DNA of 64,000 nt, from assembly GCF_026342035.1 (NCBI RefSeq), contig NZ_JAPENM010000007.1, positions 62,001 to 126,000 of the forward strand, given 5' to 3'. Numbering within the stretch: the stretch's first letter is position 1; every line of letters starts with the position of its first letter. The stretch comes from Aldersonia sp. NBC_00410. GTDB taxonomy: Bacteria; Actinomycetota; Actinomycetes; Mycobacteriales; Mycobacteriaceae. The translations under genes and the position numbers were made by a program. Under the pieces are notes generated by a model. It did no database searches and was not told the origin of the DNA. It was given only the letters and a program-made list of their open reading frames with translations. Below, piece after piece: positions 34,381 to 41,854 of the stretch.

Positions 34381-34973
34381 TACTGGCGTGGTCTGGACTC
34401 GGCGATCGGTTGAAGGCCGACTGCGGCCCAGAGAGCGCGGGCGCAGAGGTCGCATAGTTGTTCGCGCGTGATCTTCGGGTCGTCGAGCCAGGCGAGGATG
34501 GCGGCGGGGACGAAAGCGAGCCAGCCGGTAACCGCTATGGGGGTCTGGTCGTCCACGGTCGTCACCATGGCGAGGCCGGTGAGGATGCGGTCGCGGTGGG
34601 CGGCGCCACGTCCCTCGTGGATGCGGAGCAGGTCGTTGTCGGTCAGGGCCGCGCGATGTGCGACACGGAAGCCGTCGGGGTGGCGTTCGGCGTAGTCGAT
34701 GTACACGGCCACACCGGCTTTGAGCTGGTCGAGCGGGGGCAGCGAGGGGTCGGGGGTGGCGGCGTGCAGCAGCTTGGCGCTCTCGTTCTCCACGACGGCG
34801 ACGAAGAACGCCCGCTTGCTGGGGAAGTAGTGATATAGCAGCCCGGCGGAGACTTGGGCGATATCTGCGACTTCTTCGATCGATACGTCGTCGTGGGGCC
34901 GCCCAGCGAACAGCTCGGCGCCGATCGCCAGCAGCTGCGCGCGCCGATGCTCGGTGTTCATCCGTGTCCGCAT
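34380..34973 (-). CDS. TetR/AcrR family regulator divergent from CYP102-like P450
   Basis: A 197-residue TetR protein; the HTH at about 25-68 includes IEEVADIAQVSAGLLYHYFPSKRAFF. It is divergent from the P450 gene with a perfect 8-bp-arm inverted repeat between the starts. B. megaterium CYP102A1 (P450 BM3) is also controlled by a TetR-type repressor, BM3R1, encoded beside it, so the layout matches although the operator sequence differs. It probably releases DNA when a fatty acid or similar ligand binds. Confidence 0.88.
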   Translation of the reverse strand: MRTRMNTEHRRAQLLAIGAELFAGRPHDDVSIEEVADIAQVSAGLLYHYFPSKRAFFVAVVENESAKLLHAATPDPSLPPLDQLKAGVAVYIDYAERHPDGFRVAHRAALTDNDLLRIHEGRGAAHRDRILTGLAMVTTVDDQTPIAVTGWLAFVPAAILAWLDDPKITREQLCDLCARALWAAVGLQPIAESRPRQ

Positions 34974-34982
34974 GGTCGCGAT

Positions 34983-35005
34983 CTTATTGACATCACTTCA
35001 ATAAG
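34983..35005. promoter_or_regulatory. Operator CTTATTGA-N7-TCAATAAG
   Basis: A perfect 8-bp-arm inverted repeat 10 bp before the TetR start and 52 bp before the P450 start (35057). It is AT-rich in a GC-rich region and well placed to control both genes. Confidence 0.7.
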
Positions 35006-35056
35006 TCAGGCATTGTGGGCACTATTGAATTGTATTCATTAGCCCGGAGGTACACC

Positions 35057-36544
35057 GTGGACACCACTGCGATTCCCCATCCACCGCGCCGCCTGCCGGT
35101 CTTGGGCGATGTGCTGGGCATGAATCCCCGCACTCCAGTCCAGTCGGTGTTGGGGCAGGTGCGCGATTTGGGACCGATCTCGGTCCGCAAGGTCTTCGCC
35201 AGTGAAATCGTCACCGTGGGCGGGGCCGACCTGGCCGCCGAGTTGAGCGATGACACCCGCTTCGCCAAGTACGTGGGATTTCACCTGCCTCCGCTGCGTC
35301 GCATCGTCGGTGACGCGCTGTTCACCGCGGAGACCGACGAGCCGAATTGGCAGCTGGCACATGACATCCTGACGCCGGCGTTCACCCGTGAGGCGATGCT
35401 CGGCTACCACACGATCATGCTGGAAGTGGCCCGAGATCTGCTGACACGCTGGGACACGGCGGCCGAGCGCGGACAACGGGTCGACGTCGCCACCGACATG
35501 ACGCGGTTGACTTTGGAGACCATCGGGCGCACCGGATTCGGCTATCGGTTCGCCTCGTTCGATCGCGACCGGCCGCATCCGTTCGTCACTGCCATGACCC
35601 GCACGCTGCGGTATGCCAACTTGTCGTTACTCCCACCGTGGGTACCGCTGCGCCGGGTTCTCGTAGGCTCGGCCCGCCAAAACCGGGCCGACGTCGCGTT
35701 GATGGAGCACATCGTCGACGAGGTCGTCCAGGCACGCCGTGCCGGCGCAGCTCCTGCAACGCTCGACCTGCTCGGCCAGATGCTGGCCACTGCGCATCCT
35801 GACACCGGCGACCGTCTGGACGCGATCAACATCCGCCGGCAGGTCATCACCTTCATCATCGCCGGACACGAGACCACCTCCGGTGCTTTGTCGTTCGCGC
35901 TGTACTACCTCACCTCGGACCCGCACGCCCTGGCGAGGGCGCGAGCGGAGGTGGACGCACTGTGGGGCGACGGCGAGGACCCCGAACCCACCTTCTCCGA
36001 CATCTCGAAACTTAGGTACGTACGCGCGGTGCTGGACGAGGCGCTGCGGTTGTGGCCGACTGCGCCCGGCTACGTGCGGGCCGCCCGCACCGACACCATG
36101 CTCGGTGGCCGATATGCGATGAACCAGGGCGACTGGGCGCTGGTTCTGCTGCCGCTGCTGCACCGCGACCCCCTGGTGTGGTCCGATCCGGACCGGTTCG
36201 ATCCCGGCCGGTTCGCCCCTGGTCAGGCCAAGACACGGCCCCCGCACGCATATAAGCCCTTCGGGACCGGGCAGCGGGCCTGCATTGGCCGCCAGTTCGC
36301 GCTGCACGAAGCCGTGCTTGCGCTCGGACTGGTCCTCAACCGTTACGACCTGATCCCAGATGATGACTACCGGCTGCAGATCGCTGAATCCCTAACCCTG
36401 AAACCGCGAGGCTTCAGGCTCCTACCACGTCGTCGGAACGGTCTGTCTCGCCGTGGGCGTGTGATTGAACGTGGTGAAGCCGGGGGCGTCGAGGAACCAG
36501 CCAAGGCCGCCGCGGTGACCGTGTTCGGTGATGAACCGGCCTAG
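35057..36544 (+). CDS. CYP102-like (P450 BM3-type) heme domain lacking the reductase domain
   Basis: A 495-residue protein. Residues 1-457 align block by block with the CYP102A1 heme domain: DMTRLTLETIGRTGFGYRF, AGHETTSG (269-276), EALR (328-331), RLWPTAP, FGTGQRACIG with heme Cys409, and the domain-end ESLTLKPRGF. CYP102 enzymes normally continue into an FMN/FAD reductase of about 570 residues. Here the last 35 residues are alien (Arg/Gly/Ala-rich) and the stop follows, so electrons must come from elsewhere or the protein is inactive. GTG 35057 has a strong GGAGG. The neighbouring sequence is scarred by mobile-element remains. Confidence 0.85.
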   Translation: MDTTAIPHPPRRLPVLGDVLGMNPRTPVQSVLGQVRDLGPISVRKVFASEIVTVGGADLAAELSDDTRFAKYVGFHLPPLRRIVGDALFTAETDEPNWQLAHDILTPAFTREAMLGYHTIMLEVARDLLTRWDTAAERGQRVDVATDMTRLTLETIGRTGFGYRFASFDRDRPHPFVTAMTRTLRYANLSLLPPWVPLRRVLVGSARQNRADVALMEHIVDEVVQARRAGAAPATLDLLGQMLATAHPDTGDRLDAINIRRQVITFIIAGHETTSGALSFALYYLTSDPHALARARAEVDALWGDGEDPEPTFSDISKLRYVRAVLDEALRLWPTAPGYVRAARTDTMLGGRYAMNQGDWALVLLPLLHRDPLVWSDPDRFDPGRFAPGQAKTRPPHAYKPFGTGQRACIGRQFALHEAVLALGLVLNRYDLIPDDDYRLQIAESLTLKPRGFRLLPRRRNGLSRRGRVIERGEAGGVEEPAKAAAVTVFGDEPA

Positions 36545-36712
36545 CTTGGTGCAAACGTTGGGGCGCGACGCGCGACCCGGCAGAGCGCTGTTCGGCGCGT
36601 TCCATTCCGACCGACCGGTTCGGTGTGTCTCAACGCTCCGGCAAATGTCCGATTTCAGTCTCAACATCTCAACATGTCCGATTTTTGTCTCAAGTTTTCG
36701 TGTCTTCGGCAA
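36422..36712 (-). pseudogene. Truncated frame overlapping the P450 3' end
   Basis: A minus-strand frame whose last part, KLGRFITEHGHRGGLGWF followed by LDAPGFTTFNH, reads like a protein end. The upstream part runs through the IS-like repeats and has no family. It overlaps the last 120 bp of the P450 gene in antisense, where the P450 loses family similarity, so I read this as the remnant of another gene joined to the P450 at about 36420-36440. The parent family is not recognised; a transposase or element gene is possible. Confidence 0.4.
36645..36694. mobile_element. IS-end-like imperfect direct repeats
   Basis: Two 21-bp copies of ATGTCCGATTT-NN-GTCTCAA(C/G) lie at 36645-36665 and 36674-36694, with a third partial GTCTCAAC at about 36627. 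Multiple terminal repeats of this kind are seen at the ends of some insertion sequences (IS21-like). No transposase gene remains beside them. Confidence 0.45.
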
Positions 36713-36717
36713 CGTAC

Positions 36718-39357
36718 TCAGCCGCGCGCCATATCCACGAACCGACTCAAATGCAATTGGTGCGCAACGGTAATCGTGGCCGTGGGGCCATTGCGGTGCT
36801 TGCCGAGAATCAGGTCGGCCTCGCCGCCGCGGGGGTCGTCGCGTTCGAAGGCGTCGGGGCGGTGCAACAGGATGACCATGTCGGCGTCCTGCTCGAGGCT
36901 GCCCGATTCGCGCAGATCCGAGACCATCGGTTTCTTGTCGGTGCGCTGCTCGGGCCCGCGGTTCAGCTGGCAGATGGCGACCACCGGGACTTCGAGTTCT
37001 TTCGCGAGAAGCTTTAGGCTGCGGGAGAATTCGGAGACCTCCTGCTGCCGCGACTCGACCTTCTTGCCCGATGTCATCAGCTGCAGGTAGTCGATCACGA
37101 CGAGGCGCAGGCCGTGGCGCTGCTTCAACCGGCGGGCCTTGGCGCGGATCTCCATCATTGTCAGGTTGGGGGAGTCGTCGACGAACAGTGGCGCCTCACT
37201 GATCTCGCTCATCCGCCGCGCCAGCCGGGTCCAGTCGTCGTCGCTCATCCGGCCCGCACGCATGTCACCGAGCTTGATCTTCGCCTCGGCCGACAGCAGC
37301 CGCATCACGATCTCGGTGCGGCTCATCTCCAGTGAGAAGATCACGCTCGGGAGGCCGTGCTTCACCGAGCACGAGCGCATGAAATCCATTCCGAGCGTGG
37401 AGTTGTGCGTCGGGATCATTGCGCGGCCGGCGAGATACAGGTGTTCGGGGTTGTCCACCTCGACACAGCGGACCGGCACGCTGTCGATGCGACGAACGTC
37501 AACTACGTACCGCGAGCCGGAACGCGCGCATGTGATTGCGCGGCGACGCTCTTTGTGAAGCACAGCTTTTCGATGCAGCCCGAATACAACATCATCGGTC
37601 GTAAAGGTCAATGTGTATGCGGTGCAGCTTGATTCCGTTCGCCCCTTCACTCGCTTGGTACTGAGTTGGCAGCGGTAACCCAGACTTTCGATCAGCTCAC
37701 GGACATCGATGGCGAGTCGTCGGCTTGTGACCGAGAACTGCGCCGATCCTCCCGCCGTCACGGTGCCATCCGTGTCGAGCAGGCCCGCGAGCAGTGCGCG
37801 GCGCTGGGCCACGGACGCACGCAGGTACTCGGTGGGGATGTGCTTGTTCCCGAGCACCCCGATTGTGCGCAGACGCGCCTGCACCGACCCAACAGAGTTG
37901 CGGCACCGCTGGCACAGGCGCAGCCCGATCGACTTCCCACCACACTGTGGGCAGGTCGGCGCGGGTACCGGATTCGACATGAATCGCGCCTTTCCGCCAC
38001 ACGAGCGACCGCAAGTGCGTACTTCGCTCGTGAAGGGGATGAATTCATTTCCGCACACCACACAGTTACGCGCAGCGACCGGCTCGGGCTGGGGCAGCTC
38101 GAGGTGGTAGCGCAGAGTTGCGCTGACGGAGGGCTTCACGACGATTCCCTCCGCTTCGAGACGGACGATGATCTCGGGGTCTGCGGTGGTGAGCTGCGCT
38201 GCAAACGAGGTGCCGTCGCCCAGCCAGGCTCCAAGGGTGTACGGCGGGATCAGCAGATCGCGATCCGGTAGTTGAAGTGCTGTCGCGTTCGTCACGGAGT
38301 GGTTGAGGCGGCGATCCGCAGTGTCGCACCGCAGCGTCTCGGAAATCTCGCGCGTTGTGCGGACCACGGCGAAGGTGCGCTGGTGGTATCGGTTGTAGCC
38401 GGTCGCTGCCTGTTGAGCGGATCGGCGCGACGCGCGAGTCTCCGTGAGCCACTGATGCTGCTCGTCGGCGACGAGCACCGACCCGTCGGAGAACTCGACC
38501 TCGTAGCACGGCCGGTCGGTCATCACCTCGGTCGCCGCGACCACGCGCGTCGGGCGGCCGTCCGCCCCGAGCAGTTCATCGCCGGCCAGGACTTCGCCCA
38601 TCGTGGTCCAGCCCGTGGGGGTGGGCAACGGAGTATCGAGCGCCAGCGCCTTACCCACCCCAGGCCGAGCCGCCACGATGATCATCTGCCCCGGGTGCAG
38701 GCCGTTGGTGACCTCGTCGAGCTCGCTGAATCCGGTGGGCACGCCCGCGGACATGCCACCGCGGCTGGCGATGGCGTCGATCTCGTCCATCGTCGGCTGC
38801 AGCAGCTCTTCGAGGGGGACGAAGTCCTCGGAGGTACGACGCTCGGTGACCTCGTACACCTCGGCCTGCGCGCGATCGACGACCTCGTTCACGTCCTGCC
38901 CGTCCGCGCCGGCGTAGCCGTACTGCACGATGCGGGTGCCAGCCTCCACGAGACGGCGCAGAATCGCCTTCTCCGCCACGATATTCGCGTAGAACGCGGC
39001 ATTGGCCGCGGTGGGCACGGTCTGCGTCAGGGTGACCAGGTAGGGGGCACCACCGATGCGGCGTAGCTCGCCGCGGCGGTCGAGTTCGGCCGAGACGGTG
39101 ACCGGGTCGGCCGGCTCACCGCGCGCGTACAGGTCCAGGATCGCGTCGTAGACGCTCTGATGCGCGGGACGGTAGAAGTCGCCGGGCCGGAGTACCTCGA
39201 GGACGTCGGCGATCGCGTCCTTGCTGAGCAGCATCCCGCCGAGCACGGATTGCTCCGCGGCCATGTCCTGAGGTGGTTGGCGACCGAAGTCTTCCCCCGT
39301 GGACGGCTCGGGCTCGTCGGAGTATCCGGGTCGTCCAAGATCATCGACAACAGCCAC
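36718..39357 (-). CDS. dnaB: Replicative DNA helicase DnaB with in-frame intein
   Basis: An 879-residue precursor, 463 residues after splicing. The N-terminal DnaB domain (PQDMAAEQSVLGGML) is followed by the RecA-like helicase domain. The Walker A lysine at precursor residue 236 (PGVGK) is separated from its STLG by the intein at 237-652. Walker B (LVVIDYLQLM), the arginine-finger region and the C-terminal SDLRESGSLEQDAD and LILGKHRNGPT motifs are intact. It unwinds DNA at the replication fork. GTG 39357 fits the family start (VAVVDD). The insertion abolishes the P-loop, so splicing is essential for function. Confidence 0.96.
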   Translation of the reverse strand: MAVVDDLGRPGYSDEPEPSTGEDFGRQPPQDMAAEQSVLGGMLLSKDAIADVLEVLRPGDFYRPAHQSVYDAILDLYARGEPADPVTVSAELDRRGELRRIGGAPYLVTLTQTVPTAANAAFYANIVAEKAILRRLVEAGTRIVQYGYAGADGQDVNEVVDRAQAEVYEVTERRTSEDFVPLEELLQPTMDEIDAIASRGGMSAGVPTGFSELDEVTNGLHPGQMIIVAARPGVGKALALDTPLPTPTGWTTMGEVLAGDELLGADGRPTRVVAATEVMTDRPCYEVEFSDGSVLVADEQHQWLTETRASRRSAQQAATGYNRYHQRTFAVVRTTREISETLRCDTADRRLNHSVTNATALQLPDRDLLIPPYTLGAWLGDGTSFAAQLTTADPEIIVRLEAEGIVVKPSVSATLRYHLELPQPEPVAARNCVVCGNEFIPFTSEVRTCGRSCGGKARFMSNPVPAPTCPQCGGKSIGLRLCQRCRNSVGSVQARLRTIGVLGNKHIPTEYLRASVAQRRALLAGLLDTDGTVTAGGSAQFSVTSRRLAIDVRELIESLGYRCQLSTKRVKGRTESSCTAYTLTFTTDDVVFGLHRKAVLHKERRRAITCARSGSRYVVDVRRIDSVPVRCVEVDNPEHLYLAGRAMIPTHNSTLGMDFMRSCSVKHGLPSVIFSLEMSRTEIVMRLLSAEAKIKLGDMRAGRMSDDDWTRLARRMSEISEAPLFVDDSPNLTMMEIRAKARRLKQRHGLRLVVIDYLQLMTSGKKVESRQQEVSEFSRSLKLLAKELEVPVVAICQLNRGPEQRTDKKPMVSDLRESGSLEQDADMVILLHRPDAFERDDPRGGEADLILGKHRNGPTATITVAHQLHLSRFVDMARG
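37402..38649 (-). mobile_element. Class 3 intein in the DnaB P-loop, with LAGLIDADG endonuclease
   Basis: A 416-residue intein. It starts with Ala1 (ALALDTPLPTPTGW) rather than Cys or Ser and shows the class 3 WCT triad: Trp67 (HQWLTET), Cys395 (PVRCVEVD) and Thr414 before the terminal His415-Asn416. The first C-extein residue is Ser. Homing-endonuclease blocks LGAWLGDGT (139-147) and LAGLLDTDGT (287-296) keep their acidic residues, so the element may still be mobile. Class 3 inteins start splicing by attack of the block-F cysteine, not residue 1. Confidence 0.92.
37903..38064 (-). other. Double Cys4 zinc-finger-like cassette inside the intein endonuclease
   Basis: Between the two LAGLIDADG blocks the intein carries CxxC-x13-CxxxC (Cys196, 199, 213, 217) and CxxC-x9-CxxC (Cys233, 236, 246, 249). 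Both look like zinc ribbons. They would add DNA-contact or structural modules to the endonuclease. Zinc binding is inferred from spacing only. Confidence 0.75.
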
Positions 39358-39932
39358 GCGCTCTCGACCCCTCTCCGCCGGCACCCAGATGCGCCATCCG
39401 CCTTGGCTGAGTTCTACCGGTACCCACCGACAAGGTGGCGGTAGCAAATCCCCGATCAGCCCGAATCGAGACGCGCCCCGCTGAGGCTAGGGACCGCGAT
39501 CGACGGGGACAAATCGAGCTGGGGATAATTTTGGGGATCGTTTGTGGATTCTTGCCATAAGGCGTGTGCACCTGGTGTGGAGAACCTGAGGACAACTCTT
39601 GTTCGAGATCCCATAACTGCAGGTAGGACCACATCTAGAGGTGTGGATGCCTGTGGATGAATATATTCTCGGCGTGTCGCGAAAGTTTACCGTTCGGGCG
39701 TGTTGAGTAAACGGCCGGTGAATGCAAGTATGATCTACGTCACGAAACGTTCACGGAGTCGCCCGAGTCGATAACGGAACCCCGCCTGACCTCGCTGTCG
39801 ACGGCCGGCGTGATGAGGGGTCGCCATCCAACCCTCAGCTAATGCCCAGCAAACCGACTGGTCGGTACACGAAAAGGACCCCGTGGAGCGTATCCACGGG
39901 GTCCCTTCGAGAGATCCGAGTTCGGACCGGTA
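39358..39932. other. dnaB-rplI gap with dnaB leader
   Basis: About 575 bp with no gene. The part nearest rplI holds its terminator (39872-39904). An inverted repeat GTTTAC/GTAAAC (39685-39690 and 39707-39712) sits in an AT-richer segment that probably contains the dnaB promoter. Nothing else stands out. Confidence 0.5.
39872..39904 (-). terminator. Rho-independent terminator after rplI
   Basis: On the minus strand a perfect 11-bp stem GGACCCCGTGG/CCACGGGGTCC with a 7-base loop is followed by TTTT. It ends the rpsF-ssb-rpsR-rplI transcript before dnaB. Confidence 0.85.
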
Positions 39933-40388
39933 TCAGCCGGCGACGACCTCGAGGTCGAACTTGACGGTGACGTCGGGGTGCAACCGGACTGCAACGGCGT
40001 GCTTGCCGACGGCCTTGATGTGCGCCTTCGGCAGTTCGACGCTGCGCTTGTCGACGGCCGGGCCACCGGCCGACTTGAGCGCACCTACGACATCGGCCGG
40101 GGTGACCGAGCCGAACAGCTTGCCCGAATCGCCTGCGGTCTTCACCGTGAGCGACACGGACCCGAGGCCCTCGATGGCCTGCTTGATCTCGTTGGCGTGC
40201 TCCAGGTTACGAACCCGGCTGGCCTCCTGCGAGCGGCGGATGCCCTCGACCTGCTTCTCCGCACCACGCGAGGCAACGATCGCCAGGCCGCGGGGCAGCA
40301 GGAAGTTGCGGCCGTAGCCGTCCTTGACCTCGACCGTGTCGCCGGGGCCACCGAGGTGAGCAACGTCAGCGGTGAGAATGAGCTTCAT
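39933..40388 (-). CDS. rplI: 50S ribosomal protein L9
   Basis: A 151-residue L9. The N-terminal domain has [13 protein letters not shown] and the signature [21 protein letters not shown], followed by the long connecting helix and the C-terminal RNA-binding domain ending [18 protein letters not shown] precedes ATG 40388. Last gene of the rpsF operon, as in other actinobacteria. L9 binds 23S rRNA near the L1 stalk base and helps maintain reading frame. Confidence 0.98.
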   Translation of the reverse strand: MKLILTADVAHLGGPGDTVEVKDGYGRNFLLPRGLAIVASRGAEKQVEGIRRSQEASRVRNLEHANEIKQAIEGLGSVSLTVKTAGDSGKLFGSVTPADVVGALKSAGGPAVDKRSVELPKAHIKAVGKHAVAVRLHPDVTVKFDLEVVAG

Positions 40389-40404
40389 CGTCTCTCCTCC
40401 CGTC

Positions 40405-40662
40405 TCAGCGTGCCGTCGACACGTAGGGCAGCAGCGCAACCTCACGCGAGTTCTTCACCGCAACCGCAATGTCCCGCTGATGCTGGACGCAGTTACCGGT
40501 GACGCGACGGGCGCGGATCTTGCCGCGGTCGCTGACGAACTTGCGCAGCAGCGCAGTGTCCTTGTAGTCGATCTGCGCGCTGTCGGTCTTGGATTTCTCC
40601 GCCTTGCAGAAAGCGCAGGCCTTCTTCTTCAGTACCTTTTCGCGCGCGGGCGCCTTAGGCAT
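40405..40662 (-). CDS. rpsR: 30S ribosomal protein S18
   Basis: An 85-residue S18. The CAFCK motif near the N-terminus marks the zinc-binding (C+) form, and the family core [19 protein letters not shown] with [12 protein letters not shown] is intact. It binds S6 in the small subunit platform. The gene is 82 bp downstream of ssb and 16 bp before rplI. Many actinobacteria also carry a zinc-independent S18 elsewhere; this is the zinc form. Confidence 0.98.
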   Translation of the reverse strand: MPKAPAREKVLKKKACAFCKAEKSKTDSAQIDYKDTALLRKFVSDRGKIRARRVTGNCVQHQRDIAVAVKNSREVALLPYVSTAR

Positions 40663-40744
40663 GTCATTTCTCCGTGTTTCTAGGTATTCGATCGATCCGA
40701 GTTGTCTGTGGGAGCAGAACAGCGGGGAAGCAGAACGGCAGGTG

Positions 40745-41263
40745 TCAGAACGGCGGTTCGTCGTCGTGCGAAGCACCGGCCTGCGGCGCGCTGCCCCACG
40801 GGTCGTCGCCCGCCGAGTTCTGCTGGCCGCCACGGCTACCGCCGCCGCTCGATCCACTCCCGGAGGAACCGAAGCCCCCTCCGCCACCGCCACTGCCACG
40901 GCCAACCTTGTTGACCTTTGCTGTGGCGTAACGCAGGGACGGGCCGATCTCATCGACCTCGAGCTCCACCACGGTGCGCTTCTCACCCTCACGCGTTTCG
41001 AACGACCGCTGCTTGAGCCGGCCGCTCACGATCACACGTGCACCACGAGTGAGACTTTCGGCGACGTTCTCCGCGGCCTCACGCCAGATGCTGCAGCGAA
41101 GGAACAGCGCTTCGCCGTCCTTCCACTCGTTCGTCTGGCGATCGAAGGTGCGTGGCGTCGAGGCCACCGTGAAGTTGGCCACGGCCGCACCGGCCGGTGT
41201 GAATCGGAGCTCGGGATCAGCCGTCAAATTTCCGATGACGGTGATGATTGTCTCGCCTGCCAT
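40745..41263 (-). CDS. ssb: Single-stranded DNA-binding protein
   Basis: A 172-residue SSB. The OB fold (about 1-115) starts [21 protein letters not shown] and includes [17 protein letters not shown] Gly/Ser-rich flexible linker (about 120-155) leads to the acidic C-terminal tip DDEPPF, which recruits replication and repair proteins. It sits between rpsF and rpsR, the usual order. Of the two SSB types in actinobacteria, this is the operon-encoded essential one. Confidence 0.98.
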   Translation of the reverse strand: MAGETIITVIGNLTADPELRFTPAGAAVANFTVASTPRTFDRQTNEWKDGEALFLRCSIWREAAENVAESLTRGARVIVSGRLKQRSFETREGEKRTVVELEVDEIGPSLRYATAKVNKVGRGSGGGGGGFGSSGSGSSGGGSRGGQQNSAGDDPWGSAPQAGASHDDEPPF

Positions 41264-41370
41264 GTGGTTCCTCCCGCAGTGTGCAGTCCGTTGTCCGCGC
41301 TGTCCATTGGTGTCACAGCCGTTGCAGCGAGCCTAGGCTGTGGCACCGACCGGTAGCCGGAAACGGGTGC

Positions 41371-41658
41371 TCACTTGTCCTTGCGCAGGACCTTTGTACG
41401 AAGCACCGACTCGTTCAGGCCGAGCTGGCGATCCAGCTCGCTGACCGTGGCCGGGGTGGCGTTGATATCGACCACCGCGTAAATGCCTTCGGCGTGCTTC
41501 GCGATTTCGTATGCGAGACGGCGCTTGCCCCAGACATCGACCTTGTCAACCTTGCCGCCATCCTGGCGAACAACGTTGAGGAACGTATCCAGCGACGGGG
41601 CGACGGTGCGCTCGTCCAGGTTCGGATCGAGAATGACCATCAATTCGTAATGACGCAC
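41371..41658 (-). CDS. rpsF: 30S ribosomal protein S6
   Basis: A 95-residue S6 with the family start [17 protein letters not shown] and the [14 protein letters not shown] core. It binds S18 on the 30S platform. The GTG start at 41658 has GAGG 6 bases upstream and a stronger GGAGG further out. First gene of the operon; its leader has hairpins that could take part in S6:S18 feedback control, which is known for rpsF leaders in other bacteria. Confidence 0.97.
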   Translation of the reverse strand: MRHYELMVILDPNLDERTVAPSLDTFLNVVRQDGGKVDKVDVWGKRRLAYEIAKHAEGIYAVVDINATPATVSELDRQLGLNESVLRTKVLRKDK

Positions 41659-41692
41659 GGGACCTCATCACCTCCTATGGACTAGTGAACGG

Positions 41693-41733
41693 CCACGGGC
41701 TCTCCGTGGCAGGAGGGTCGTTGCGTCAGCAAC
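41693..41733 (-). promoter_or_regulatory. Two hairpins in the rpsF leader
   Basis: Stems CCACGG/CCGTGG (41693-41709) and GTTGC/GCAAC (41720-41733) lie 35-75 bp upstream of rpsF on its transcript. They could be the S6:S18 feedback element or simply local structure; the sequence match to a known leader was not checked. Confidence 0.4.
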
Positions 41734-41854
41734 CTTTGCAGGGTACACGAGGGGGCCCTGACCAGCGAAATCGGTCGCCGAGAGGTCCATCGATGTAACC
41801 GATTCGCAGCGGCAGGCGGTAACACCGCGGGGCCCGCCGCCGTACCCTTGGCAT

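Noticed and set aside
39358-39932. A replication origin near dnaB
   Set aside because: No cluster of DnaA boxes and no dnaA or dnaN gene was seen in the window.
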